From: Bacteroidia bacterium
Lineage (GTDB): Bacteria; Bacteroidota; Bacteroidia; Bacteroidales; VadinHA17
Assembly: GCA_026391475.1 (NCBI GenBank)
Contig: JAPLED010000080.1
Location: 1 to 36,271, forward strand
Length of the DNA: 36,271 nucleotides
Direction of reading: 5' to 3'
Positions 24,322 through 31,310 of this stretch are shown one piece after another. The position numbers and the translations under genes were made by a program. Positions within the stretch are counted from its first letter, which is position 1. Every line of letters starts with the position of its first letter. Under the pieces are notes generated by a model that was given only the letters and a program-made list of their open reading frames with translations, did not search any database and was not told where the DNA came from.

Positions 24322-24882
24322 ATGGCAAATGTAGAAGCGGCATTCAGAAACCTACACCAGGATCTTTTGGACGGGTGTAAAAATAGCGACCAGAAAGCAC
24401 AGTTCCAGATCTACAAGTTATACTACAAAGCTATGTATAATACGAGTCTGAGGATTGTAAACGACACAATGGAAGCTGAAGATATAATGCAGGAATCATT
24501 CCTGTCGGCCTTTGAAAAAATTGATACTTATTCGGGAACCGTAAGTTTCGGTGCATGGCTCAAAAAAATAGTAGTTAACCGGTCACTTGATGCCCTGAAT
24601 AAAAGAAAAGCGGTCTTTGAAGATATTGAATCATATGTTGGTATAAGAGATGAAAGCGGTGAAGATTCAGCAAGAAATGAAGAGATTGATATTCGGGTTG
24701 AAGAGGTTAAGGAAGCAATTGAAAGACTTCCGGATGGATACAGGGTTATACTTTCTCTCTACCTGCTTGAAGGTTACGATCACGATGAAATAGCAGAAAT
24801 ACTATCTATCAACAGCAGCACTTCACGATCACAACTCTCAAGAGCGAAACAGAAACTCATCGGAGAATTAAAAGGAAAATGA
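24322..24882 (+). CDS. ECF-type RNA polymerase sigma factor
   Basis: The ATG at 24322 gives 186 residues, a normal ECF length; an upstream GTG at 24280 would add 14 unconserved residues. Region 2 is visible in YKAMYNTSLRIVNDTMEAED and IMQESFLSAFEKIDTY; region 4 in LPDGYRVILSLYLLEGYDHD followed by EIAEILSINSSTSRSQLSRAK, a helix-turn-helix that reads the -35 element. The sequence contains no region 1 or 3 of housekeeping sigma factors. The stop overlaps the next start by 4 bp (ATGA), so the sigma and anti-sigma are translationally coupled. ECF sigma factors direct transcription to envelope stress or uptake regulons; the signal here is unknown. Autoregulation is common but no promoter is obvious. 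Confidence 0.92.
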   Translation: MANVEAAFRNLHQDLLDGCKNSDQKAQFQIYKLYYKAMYNTSLRIVNDTMEAEDIMQESFLSAFEKIDTYSGTVSFGAWLKKIVVNRSLDALNKRKAVFEDIESYVGIRDESGEDSARNEEIDIRVEEVKEAIERLPDGYRVILSLYLLEGYDHDEIAEILSINSSTSRSQLSRAKQKLIGELKGK

Positions 24883-25460
24883 AAAAATTATCAGGAATGA
24901 AAACTATAGAAGACATAATCAGGAACAATAAGGATTTTTTCGAAGAAGCAGAACCTTCGAATGGTCACTTTGAAAGGTTTAACAGGAAACTTGAAGTAAG
25001 ATTCCAGGCCAATGCACCCAAAAGAAGTATTGTCCCTTACTTGTTAAGAGCCGCAGTTGTTACCTTGCTGGTTACACTTTCCTCACTCTGGACATGGGAC
25101 CATTTCATCCGTCCGGGGAGCAGCAGGATGACGCTTGGTCAGGTTTCACCTCAATACAAAGAGGTGGAAAACTACTACATACACCAGGTCAACATGATGG
25201 AAGGCGAAATAGTAAATGTTGATTTGAAAAACAATCCCGAACAGAAAGAGATGCTATTGATTGAGATGAAAAGCATGGATTCAGTTTATGTATCTCTTCA
25301 GAAAGAACTCAAAGCAAATCCTGATGATGAACGAATTATTAATGCAATGATAGAGCATTATCAGACAAAGCTTGAGATTATGACCTACATAGTAAATCAG
25401 CTTAAAACGATCAGGAATGATAACCAAAATAATACAGAAAATGAAAAAGTCAGATTATAA
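24879..25460 (+). CDS. Probable membrane-bound anti-sigma factor
   Basis: A 193-residue single-pass membrane protein. Residues 1-50 are cytoplasmic and contain the short IEDIIRNNKDFFEEAEPSNG segment common in anti-sigma-like proteins of Bacteroidota; YLLRAAVVTLLVTLSSLW (about 54-72) is a transmembrane helix; the remainder is periplasmic and largely helical (KEMLLIEMKSMDSVYVSLQK and following). It shows no zinc-binding ZAS motif. Its start overlaps the sigma gene by 4 bp and its stop overlaps the next gene's start by 20 bp. Position is the strongest evidence for the role. Confidence 0.7.
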   Translation: MKKLSGMKTIEDIIRNNKDFFEEAEPSNGHFERFNRKLEVRFQANAPKRSIVPYLLRAAVVTLLVTLSSLWTWDHFIRPGSSRMTLGQVSPQYKEVENYYIHQVNMMEGEIVNVDLKNNPEQKEMLLIEMKSMDSVYVSLQKELKANPDDERIINAMIEHYQTKLEIMTYIVNQLKTIRNDNQNNTENEKVRL

Positions 25461-26517
25461 ACCAGGATTGCTCCTCTTAATATCACTCTTCCTTGTATCT
25501 TTCACATTATCAGCACAGGAGCTTACTAAGGAATTCCACAAGGAATATACAGCAGGAGCAAATACTACACTTGAAATCAGCAACAGGTATGGCGATGTTG
25601 TGATCCAGAGCTGGGATAAGGATCAGGTCGTCATCGATGTCAAAGTAACTGTAGAAATACCTAATAAAGAAAGAGCCCAGAAACTCTTAGACTATATTGA
25701 TGTCCGGTTTTCTGAAGGCGAAAACCTTATTTCAGCTAAAACGGTTATTGATGACAAATTCAACTTCACAGGATGGGGCGAGTCAAGAAGATTCAGTATT
25801 GATTATACTGTAAAGATGCCTGTTGGAATAGCTTTGTCACTCGCAAACAAATATGGCAATACCGATATTGATGAACTTCATGGATTAGTAAATCTCGATA
25901 TCAGATATGGAAACCTTACAGCCGGAAAACTGACAAGAAGTAATGTAAAACCTCTCAACAGACTTAACCTGGCCTACGGAAAAGGAACAATTGATGAAGC
26001 AGGATGGCTAGACCTTACGATCAGGTACACAGGTAACATGAGTATAACAAAAAGTCAGGCACTCCTTCTTGACAGTAAATATTCAAAGCTATCCCTTGGT
26101 GAAACAAGTTCTGTTGTGGGCGAAAGTAAATATGATAATATCAGGATTGAAAGCATTAATAATCTAGTTCTTGAAAATGGATACACAGAAACAAATATCG
26201 GAGAATTGACAAAAAAACTCACTTATAACGGGAGTTACGGTTCATTTTCAATTGACAGAATCCCTGCAGGTTTTGAATCGCTTGATGTAGAAACACATTA
26301 TATGGGTGTAAGGCTTGGAATTGAAGAATCAGCGAACTATAAACTCGAAGCGAAAGTATCCTATGGTGGATTGAAATATAATGAGGATAACTTTAAAAAT
26401 CAGAGGCGAATTGTTGAGAATAATTCAAATGAAGTAGCCGGTGTTGTCGGAAAAGAAGAGTCACCATCTGCCAGAGTTAATGTAATTGCATCATACGGTT
26501 CGGTAAAACTTTATTGA
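25441..26517 (+). CDS. Exported adhesin-like beta-helix protein (DUF4097-type)
   Basis: The ATG at 25441 gives 358 residues with a clear signal peptide (PGLLLLISLFLVSFTLSAQ); an upstream ATG at 25417 adds eight residues that spoil it. After cleavage the protein is made of short repeated beta strands: TTLEISNRYGDVVIQSWDKD, then NKYGNTDID, RYGNLTAGKL, KYDNIRIESI, NGSYGSFSID and VSYGGLKY, the -YG-/-Y-D- ladder of DUF4097 putative adhesins. No enzymatic motif is present. It overlaps the anti-sigma gene by 20 bp, so the three genes form one operon. A sigma/anti-sigma/adhesin unit is common in Bacteroidota, where the adhesin may be the stress effector or the signal sensor; here that is inference. 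The last third is lower in complexity than the rest. Confidence 0.8.
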   Translation: MKKSDYKPGLLLLISLFLVSFTLSAQELTKEFHKEYTAGANTTLEISNRYGDVVIQSWDKDQVVIDVKVTVEIPNKERAQKLLDYIDVRFSEGENLISAKTVIDDKFNFTGWGESRRFSIDYTVKMPVGIALSLANKYGNTDIDELHGLVNLDIRYGNLTAGKLTRSNVKPLNRLNLAYGKGTIDEAGWLDLTIRYTGNMSITKSQALLLDSKYSKLSLGETSSVVGESKYDNIRIESINNLVLENGYTETNIGELTKKLTYNGSYGSFSIDRIPAGFESLDVETHYMGVRLGIEESANYKLEAKVSYGGLKYNEDNFKNQRRIVENNSNEVAGVVGKEESPSARVNVIASYGSVKLY

Positions 26518-26686
26518 TAATTAATTTATTCTCAATTAAATATAAACCACCCCTCCCCCTTATTGTTTTTCTGTATAAAAATATGATGGAGGAACGATCT
26601 CAAGTCCCTGCTCCTGTCAGCATAATATGTTCAGAAAAAACTATTAATCTGATATTTTAATCCATTAGTGAGGATAAAAGAAAAAC

Positions 26687-26715
26687 GCATGATGTTTCAA
26701 TTATCATGCACTTTT
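26687..26715 (+). terminator. Weak hairpin, possible terminator
   Basis: GCATGAT (26687-26693) and ATCATGC (26703-26709) form a 7-bp stem with a 9-nt loop, followed by ACTTTTATT. It could end the sigma operon, 170 bp upstream, just before the ABC promoter. The T-run is interrupted. Confidence 0.35.
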
Positions 26716-26717
26716 AT

Positions 26718-26725
26718 TATATTTG
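26718..26725 (+). promoter_or_regulatory. Candidate promoter of the ABC transporter operon
   Basis: TATATTTG fits the -7 consensus TAnnTTTG. TTTC at 26695-26698 lies 19 bp upstream and is one base off the -33 element TTTG. The ATG follows 28 bp downstream. The -33 part overlaps the hairpin at 26687-26709. Confidence 0.55.
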
Positions 26726-26753
26726 AATTGGAACAAGCAATAAAGAACCTGCC

Positions 26754-27641
26754 ATGAGTGTATCCATTATAGATATCACTGATCTTTCAAAATTCTACGG
26801 GAAAGCCAGGGGGATTGAACATGTTAACCTGGAAATCGGGGAAGGAGAGATTTTCGGTTTTATAGGCCCGAACGGAGCCGGCAAATCGACCACTATCCGG
26901 ATATTGCTAAACCTGATCTTCCCCACCGGCGGAAGTGCAAGGATCATGGGAATGGATGTTATCAGGGAAACGAAGAAGATTAAGCGCCAGGTTGGTTATG
27001 TACCTTCCGATGCCAGTGCATATACTTCAATGGATGTAAATGAATTCCTGAACTACTGTATGCGTTTTTACGGTGTACAAAATAATGCGCACAGGTTAGC
27101 TGAACTCTCGGAATTGTTTGAACTGGACCTGAAACGGAAAATTGCTGAACTGTCCATGGGAAACCGGAAGAAAGTATCCATCGTGCAAAGCCTGCTACAC
27201 AACCCTAAGCTTCTCATTCTGGATGAGCCAACTACGGGTCTTGACCCACTGATGCAGGCAAATTTTTTTGAGCTGTTGCGGTCGGAGAACCAGAAAGGGA
27301 TGACCATCTTTTTTTCTTCGCACATACTCGGTGAGATTCAAATGCTCTGTAAAAGGGTAGCGATCATTAAAGAAGGAAAAATCATTCAGTTGGAGGACAT
27401 TGAAACCCTGAGAAAGAAACAACTAAAAAAGGTGTATATCGAGTTTGGAGATCAGGTGAGTAAAGGAAATTTCAGCATCCCTGGTATTGAAAGTGTAATC
27501 ACCGGGTCCGGCACCTTGCTGTCATTTATGTACTCAGGCGATATCAATGAACTGGTTGGTTTGCTGGCAGGAAGGAAAATAGCTAACCTGATGATCGAAG
27601 AGCCGTCGCTGGAAGAAATTTTCATGCACTACTACAAATAA
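26754..27641 (+). CDS. ABC-2 transporter ATP-binding protein
   Basis: A 295-residue cytoplasmic ATPase. Walker A is GPNGAGKST (38-46); the signature loop is LSMGNRKKVSI (133-143); Walker B is LLILDEPTTGLDP (153-165); His190 in FFSSH is the H-loop. The Q-loop position reads GYVPSD, with no Gln, as in a minority of ABC-2 exporter subunits. The C-terminal 80 residues form a small regulatory tail typical of CcmA-like exporter ATPases. The next gene, 15 bp downstream, is its permease, so the pair is an exporter. The substrate (lipid, drug, peptide) is not readable. GC content looks similar to the neighbours. Confidence 0.93.
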   Translation: MSVSIIDITDLSKFYGKARGIEHVNLEIGEGEIFGFIGPNGAGKSTTIRILLNLIFPTGGSARIMGMDVIRETKKIKRQVGYVPSDASAYTSMDVNEFLNYCMRFYGVQNNAHRLAELSELFELDLKRKIAELSMGNRKKVSIVQSLLHNPKLLILDEPTTGLDPLMQANFFELLRSENQKGMTIFFSSHILGEIQMLCKRVAIIKEGKIIQLEDIETLRKKQLKKVYIEFGDQVSKGNFSIPGIESVITGSGTLLSFMYSGDINELVGLLAGRKIANLMIEEPSLEEIFMHYYK

Positions 27642-27656
27642 AAGGGCACAAAGCAA

Positions 27657-28466
27657 ATGAACAGGAACCTGTTTTTAATGGAGATGAAAAGAAATGCGTT
27701 CAGTCTTATCTTATGGATGATCGTAATTACTCTGTTGATTTCGCTTACTATGTCGATGTATCGTACATTTGTTGAAAACCAGTCAAAGATTCTGGGGATG
27801 ATGAGCCTGGTTCCGAAAGGTGCGCTGCAGTTCAAGGGCATCTCGAATTTCACCGACTTGCTTTCGGTACTGGGATTTTATGCAGCTAATAATATCATCT
27901 ACATGATGGTACTCGGGAGTATTTTTGCCATTGTACTTTCATCCAATACCCTGCTTAAGGAAGAATACAATAAAACAGCTGAATACCTGTTGACAAGGCC
28001 GCTTACCCGAAGCGAGATTTTCTTCAGCAAGATGGCTGTAGTATTCCTTTATATATTTTTGTTGAATCTGGTCACTGCCCTGGCAGGGTTTATATGTATG
28101 GAACTGGTTAAGACAGTACCCTTCAGCATCAAGGCATTTTTAATACTGTCGCTATATACCCTTCTGCTAAATCTCTTGTTCGGCGCGATCGGACTCTTCC
28201 TGTCAACGCTGGTTAAAAGGCCAAAGCCGGTCACCACTTTCAGCATAGGACTGGTTTTAATTTTTTATTTTATCTATACGCTGTCAAAGATCACAGAAAG
28301 TGCTGCAAAAATAGGATACCTGAGTCCATTTAAATTTGTCAGTGTGGATGCCATTAACCCGGCTTACAAGCTCGATCCCTGGCACCTTTTGTATTTTATC
28401 GGCATCTCTTTGATACTGATAGCGATCTCCCACCGGCTATATAACCGAAAGGACATTTATACATGA
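27657..28466 (+). CDS. ABC-2 transporter permease
   Basis: A 269-residue membrane protein with six hydrophobic segments (about 15-37, 78-100, 122-148, 153-178, 190-210, 240-258). EYNKTAEYLLTRPLTRSEIF, between the second and third, is the conserved cytoplasmic coupling segment of ABC-2 permeases (KTAEYLLTRP), where the protein contacts its ATPase. It begins 15 bp after the ATPase gene. The final SHRLYNRKDIY is a common ending in the family. Exporter of unknown substrate. Confidence 0.9.
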   Translation: MNRNLFLMEMKRNAFSLILWMIVITLLISLTMSMYRTFVENQSKILGMMSLVPKGALQFKGISNFTDLLSVLGFYAANNIIYMMVLGSIFAIVLSSNTLLKEEYNKTAEYLLTRPLTRSEIFFSKMAVVFLYIFLLNLVTALAGFICMELVKTVPFSIKAFLILSLYTLLLNLLFGAIGLFLSTLVKRPKPVTTFSIGLVLIFYFIYTLSKITESAAKIGYLSPFKFVSVDAINPAYKLDPWHLLYFIGISLILIAISHRLYNRKDIYT

Positions 28467-28501
28467 ACATTATTCACCAACAGCGTAAAGCGCCAAACCT
28501 C

Positions 28502-28561
28502 AAGACCGCCTGAAGAGCGAAAGACAGCTTAGCCTTAAGACAGCCCGAAGGGCGTAAAGAC
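28502..28561. repeat. Imperfect direct repeat with GCCC-GAA-GGGC hairpins
   Basis: AAGACCGCCTGAAGAGCGAA (28502-28521) continuing AGAC, and AAGACAGCCCGAAGGGCGTA (28537-28556) continuing AAGAC, are two copies of one unit of about 24 bp, each able to fold as a short hairpin. They lie in the 3'-3' gap between the ABC permease and mutS2. Confidence 0.6.
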
Positions 28562-28581
28562 GGAGAATTGAGCATAATGAA

Positions 28582-31062
28582 TTAAAAGTCCATTTCAACA
28601 ACAGTTATCCCCGACCCTCCAAACTCGACATGCTCATCGCGGAAGGACTTAACTACATCAACTGTGTCAAGGTATTGCCTTACAAGCTGACGCAATATTC
28701 CGTTGCCTTTACCATGCAGTATCCTGAGATTTCGATGCTGTACGATAAGAGCATTATCTATCAGATCGCGAACCTGGTTTATAGCCTCCTCGCCCCGTAC
28801 ACCACGAATATCAATTTCAGGTTTGAAATTAATATTACGCTGGACCAGACCGGGATCGTTTTCCCTGTAAACCTGATTCGCCTTGAGACTTTTCTTAAGT
28901 TCTGACCCGGTGATTCTTTCTATCTTATCAACCGGGACAAAGAATCTCAGACTGCCGGTTTCAACCTGAACCATTTTATCTCTTATAGCAATTACCTCCC
29001 CGGCCGCCATTGTATCTATCATCCTTACTGCATCACCTTGTTTCAGGGGCTGTTCGGGAGATGCCACAGGTACCGGTTTTTCTTTTACCGGCTCCGGATC
29101 CATTTTAATCTTTTTTGCTTTTGAAATCAATACCGCTATCTTCTCTTCTGATTCAGTCTCAATAGGTTTTGTCTCCTCAACAACAATGTTTTTAAACTCT
29201 TCAAGTTGCTGCCTGACATCCTTCGTCTTTTCCTTTTCAGCCTGTGATTCTTTTATCTGCCTGATGGTACTTTCAATCATCCGGTTAGATTCTTTCAGCA
29301 ACTGCTGAGCCTCATCTTTTGCTTTTGTTATGATCTCTTTCCTGAGTGATTTAGCACCAGAAAGTTCCTTTTCATATTCATCCATCAACTCCTCGAGCCG
29401 CTTCTCCTGCTGCCTGATGCTCTGCCTTTTTGTCTCCCAGTATCGCTTGTCGCGGGCAATATCCTTCAGGTGCCTGTCATAGTTGATATTCTTTACACCT
29501 GCTTTTCCTGAAGCTTCGGCAAGTATCTCTTCGGGCAGTCCTATCTTTCTGGCAATCTCAAATGCGAATGAACTTCCCGGTTTACCTATTGTAAGCTGAA
29601 AAAGAGGCTGCATGAGATGGTTATCGAAAGCCATAGCGCCATTTACCACTCCATCGGTGAGCGATGCAAAGTGCTTCAGATTAGTGTAATGTGTTGTTAT
29701 TACGCCAAAAACCTTTTCCCTGTTCAGCTCACCAAGAATTGCCTCAGCGATAGAGCCTCCAAGCATAGGTTCAGTACCTGTTCCGAATTCATCAATTAGA
29801 ATTAATGTCTTTTCATTTCCATTTTTAATGAAAAACTTCATATTAATGAGATGCGAACTGTAAGTACTTAAATCATTCTCAATGCTTTGCTCATCACCAA
29901 TATCAATCAGAATATTTTTAAAGATCCCCGTTTCTGATCCTTCTGCCACCGGGATGGTAAGTCCGCACTGCAGCATATACTGGAGTAGTCCAACCGTTTT
30001 CAGACATACCGACTTACCTCCTGCATTGGGGCCGGAGATCAATAATATTCTGTCTTTTTCATCAAGTATAATTTCAAGAGGAACCACTTTTCTGCCGGAA
30101 AGCTTCTCGAATGTAAGTGAGAGCAGAGGATGGATTGCCCTCTTCCAGGATATAAAAGGCTTGCTAACGATTACAGGTTTTATTGAATGAAGGCGGTTTC
30201 CAAGAATTGCTTTTGCTCTGATAAAATCGATTTCGCCAAGGAACATATTCGACTCAAGCAGATCGTCAATATATGGTCTGACATTTTCGGCAAACGCCAT
30301 CAGAATCCTTACTATCTCCCTTTTTTCCTCATATTCAAGCTCAATTATATCATTGTTGATTTCAACGATCTCCTCCGGTTCGATAAAGACCGTTTTTCCA
30401 GAAGCTGACTGATCATGAATAAGGCCTTTGATCTTTCTTTTATCGTATGCACTTACAGGGATGACTCCTCTCCCGTTCCGGACAGAAACCGAAGTATCTG
30501 TATCCACAATTCCGTCAGATTGGGCCTGTTTAAGAATTGCATTCAGCCTTTTTGAGACCTGAATGCTCTTCCCGACAAGCTCCGCTCTTATCTCTTTTAA
30601 TCTTATGGAAGCATTATCCTTAATCACCCCGCGTCTATCGATTATTCTGTCAATTGCTTCCAGAACATAAGGATAGGTTTTAACAGAACTGCACATTGAT
30701 CGCAGAACAGGATACTTCACCGCATCTTTATTCCTGAAAAAATTAAGTATATTTTTAACAGTCTCCAGCGAACGTTTCAGGTCAAACACTTCCTGCACTT
30801 CGGGAAATGTACCTTCAATTCTTATCTTGTTGAGACAATCAGAAATCTTATAATAGTGTTCTGATGGGAAAAAATCTTCAAACTGCAATATCTGCTGAAA
30901 TTCATATGTTGCTGATAATTTATGAGATAAAGAATCAAAGTCATCAAAAAATTCAATACCATCAACTTTTTCCAGACCCATCGGACTCAGGCATTTTTCT
31001 ATCAGCAGCTTACGTATCCGGTCAAAGCCGATCTTAATTTCAAAATTTTCAGGGTAAATCAT
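28582..31062 (-). CDS. mutS2: Endonuclease MutS2
   Basis: An 826-residue protein, full-length. It lacks the mismatch-recognition domain of MutS and has an N-terminal clamp/core region with coiled coils, the ABC-type ATPase (Walker A GPNAGGKS at 344-351; LLILIDEFGTGTEP Walker B in the form TLILIDEFGTG; STYSSHL), a long charged coiled coil (about 515-645), a KOW-like segment and a C-terminal Smr nuclease domain with DIRG (751-754) and HGKGNGILR (783-791). MutS2 suppresses recombination and, in Bacillus, rescues collided ribosomes by splitting them; which applies here is unknown. It is alone on minus, with a divergent M28 peptidase upstream and an ABC operon converging from below. Both active sites look intact. 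Confidence 0.96.
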   Translation of the reverse strand: MIYPENFEIKIGFDRIRKLLIEKCLSPMGLEKVDGIEFFDDFDSLSHKLSATYEFQQILQFEDFFPSEHYYKISDCLNKIRIEGTFPEVQEVFDLKRSLETVKNILNFFRNKDAVKYPVLRSMCSSVKTYPYVLEAIDRIIDRRGVIKDNASIRLKEIRAELVGKSIQVSKRLNAILKQAQSDGIVDTDTSVSVRNGRGVIPVSAYDKRKIKGLIHDQSASGKTVFIEPEEIVEINNDIIELEYEEKREIVRILMAFAENVRPYIDDLLESNMFLGEIDFIRAKAILGNRLHSIKPVIVSKPFISWKRAIHPLLSLTFEKLSGRKVVPLEIILDEKDRILLISGPNAGGKSVCLKTVGLLQYMLQCGLTIPVAEGSETGIFKNILIDIGDEQSIENDLSTYSSHLINMKFFIKNGNEKTLILIDEFGTGTEPMLGGSIAEAILGELNREKVFGVITTHYTNLKHFASLTDGVVNGAMAFDNHLMQPLFQLTIGKPGSSFAFEIARKIGLPEEILAEASGKAGVKNINYDRHLKDIARDKRYWETKRQSIRQQEKRLEELMDEYEKELSGAKSLRKEIITKAKDEAQQLLKESNRMIESTIRQIKESQAEKEKTKDVRQQLEEFKNIVVEETKPIETESEEKIAVLISKAKKIKMDPEPVKEKPVPVASPEQPLKQGDAVRMIDTMAAGEVIAIRDKMVQVETGSLRFFVPVDKIERITGSELKKSLKANQVYRENDPGLVQRNINFKPEIDIRGVRGEEAINQVRDLIDNALIVQHRNLRILHGKGNGILRQLVRQYLDTVDVVKSFRDEHVEFGGSGITVVEMDF

Positions 31063-31067
31063 AAAAA

Positions 31068-31095
31068 AGTGAAAAGTTAAAAGTGAAAAGGCAAA
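31068..31095. repeat. Heptamer tandem repeat, four AGTGAAA-like units
   Basis: AGTGAAA, AGTTAAA, AGTGAAA, AGGCAAA, immediately upstream of the mutS2 start (minus strand). A further array lies at 31144-31171. Confidence 0.8.
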
Positions 31096-31109
31096 AGTAA
31101 GTTAAAAAT

Positions 31110-31135
31110 CCCCTCCTGGGAGGGGCAAGGGGTGG
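31110..31135. repeat. C/G-rich palindromic repeat, copy 2
   Basis: CCCCTCCTGGGAGGGG (31110-31125) plus the arm CAAGGGGTGG. One mismatch in the core palindrome separates it from the copy at 2048-2073, which is inverted relative to it. Confidence 0.6.
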
Positions 31136-31143
31136 GTTTAATT

Positions 31144-31171
31144 AGTTTAAAGACAAAAGACAAAAGTTAAA
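31144..31171. repeat. Heptamer tandem repeat, four AGACAAA-like units
   Basis: AGTTTAA, AGACAAA, AGACAAA, AGTTAAA, between mutS2 and the M28 peptidase. The AGACAAA unit is the complement of TTTTGTC-type units at 958-985. Confidence 0.75.
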
Positions 31172-31267
31172 ATTTATTATCAACCGGATCAAATCAATCA
31201 GGAAACCCCAAAGTTAATTATTGTTAAATCATATTACCAGAATAGAATAATGGGTTTCATTTTTTTC

Positions 31268-31275
31268 TACATTTG
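31268..31275 (+). promoter_or_regulatory. Candidate -7 promoter element for the M28 peptidase
   Basis: TACATTTG matches TAnnTTTG, 35 bp before the ATG. No convincing -33 at 19-21 bp. Confidence 0.45.
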
Positions 31276-31310
31276 AAACTTCTGAAAACAAAACTTTAAA
31301 AAATCATTAA

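Noticed and set aside
26754-28466. Recently transferred ABC operon
   Set aside because: Composition and codon use look close to the neighbouring genes by eye, and no mobile element or tRNA flanks it.
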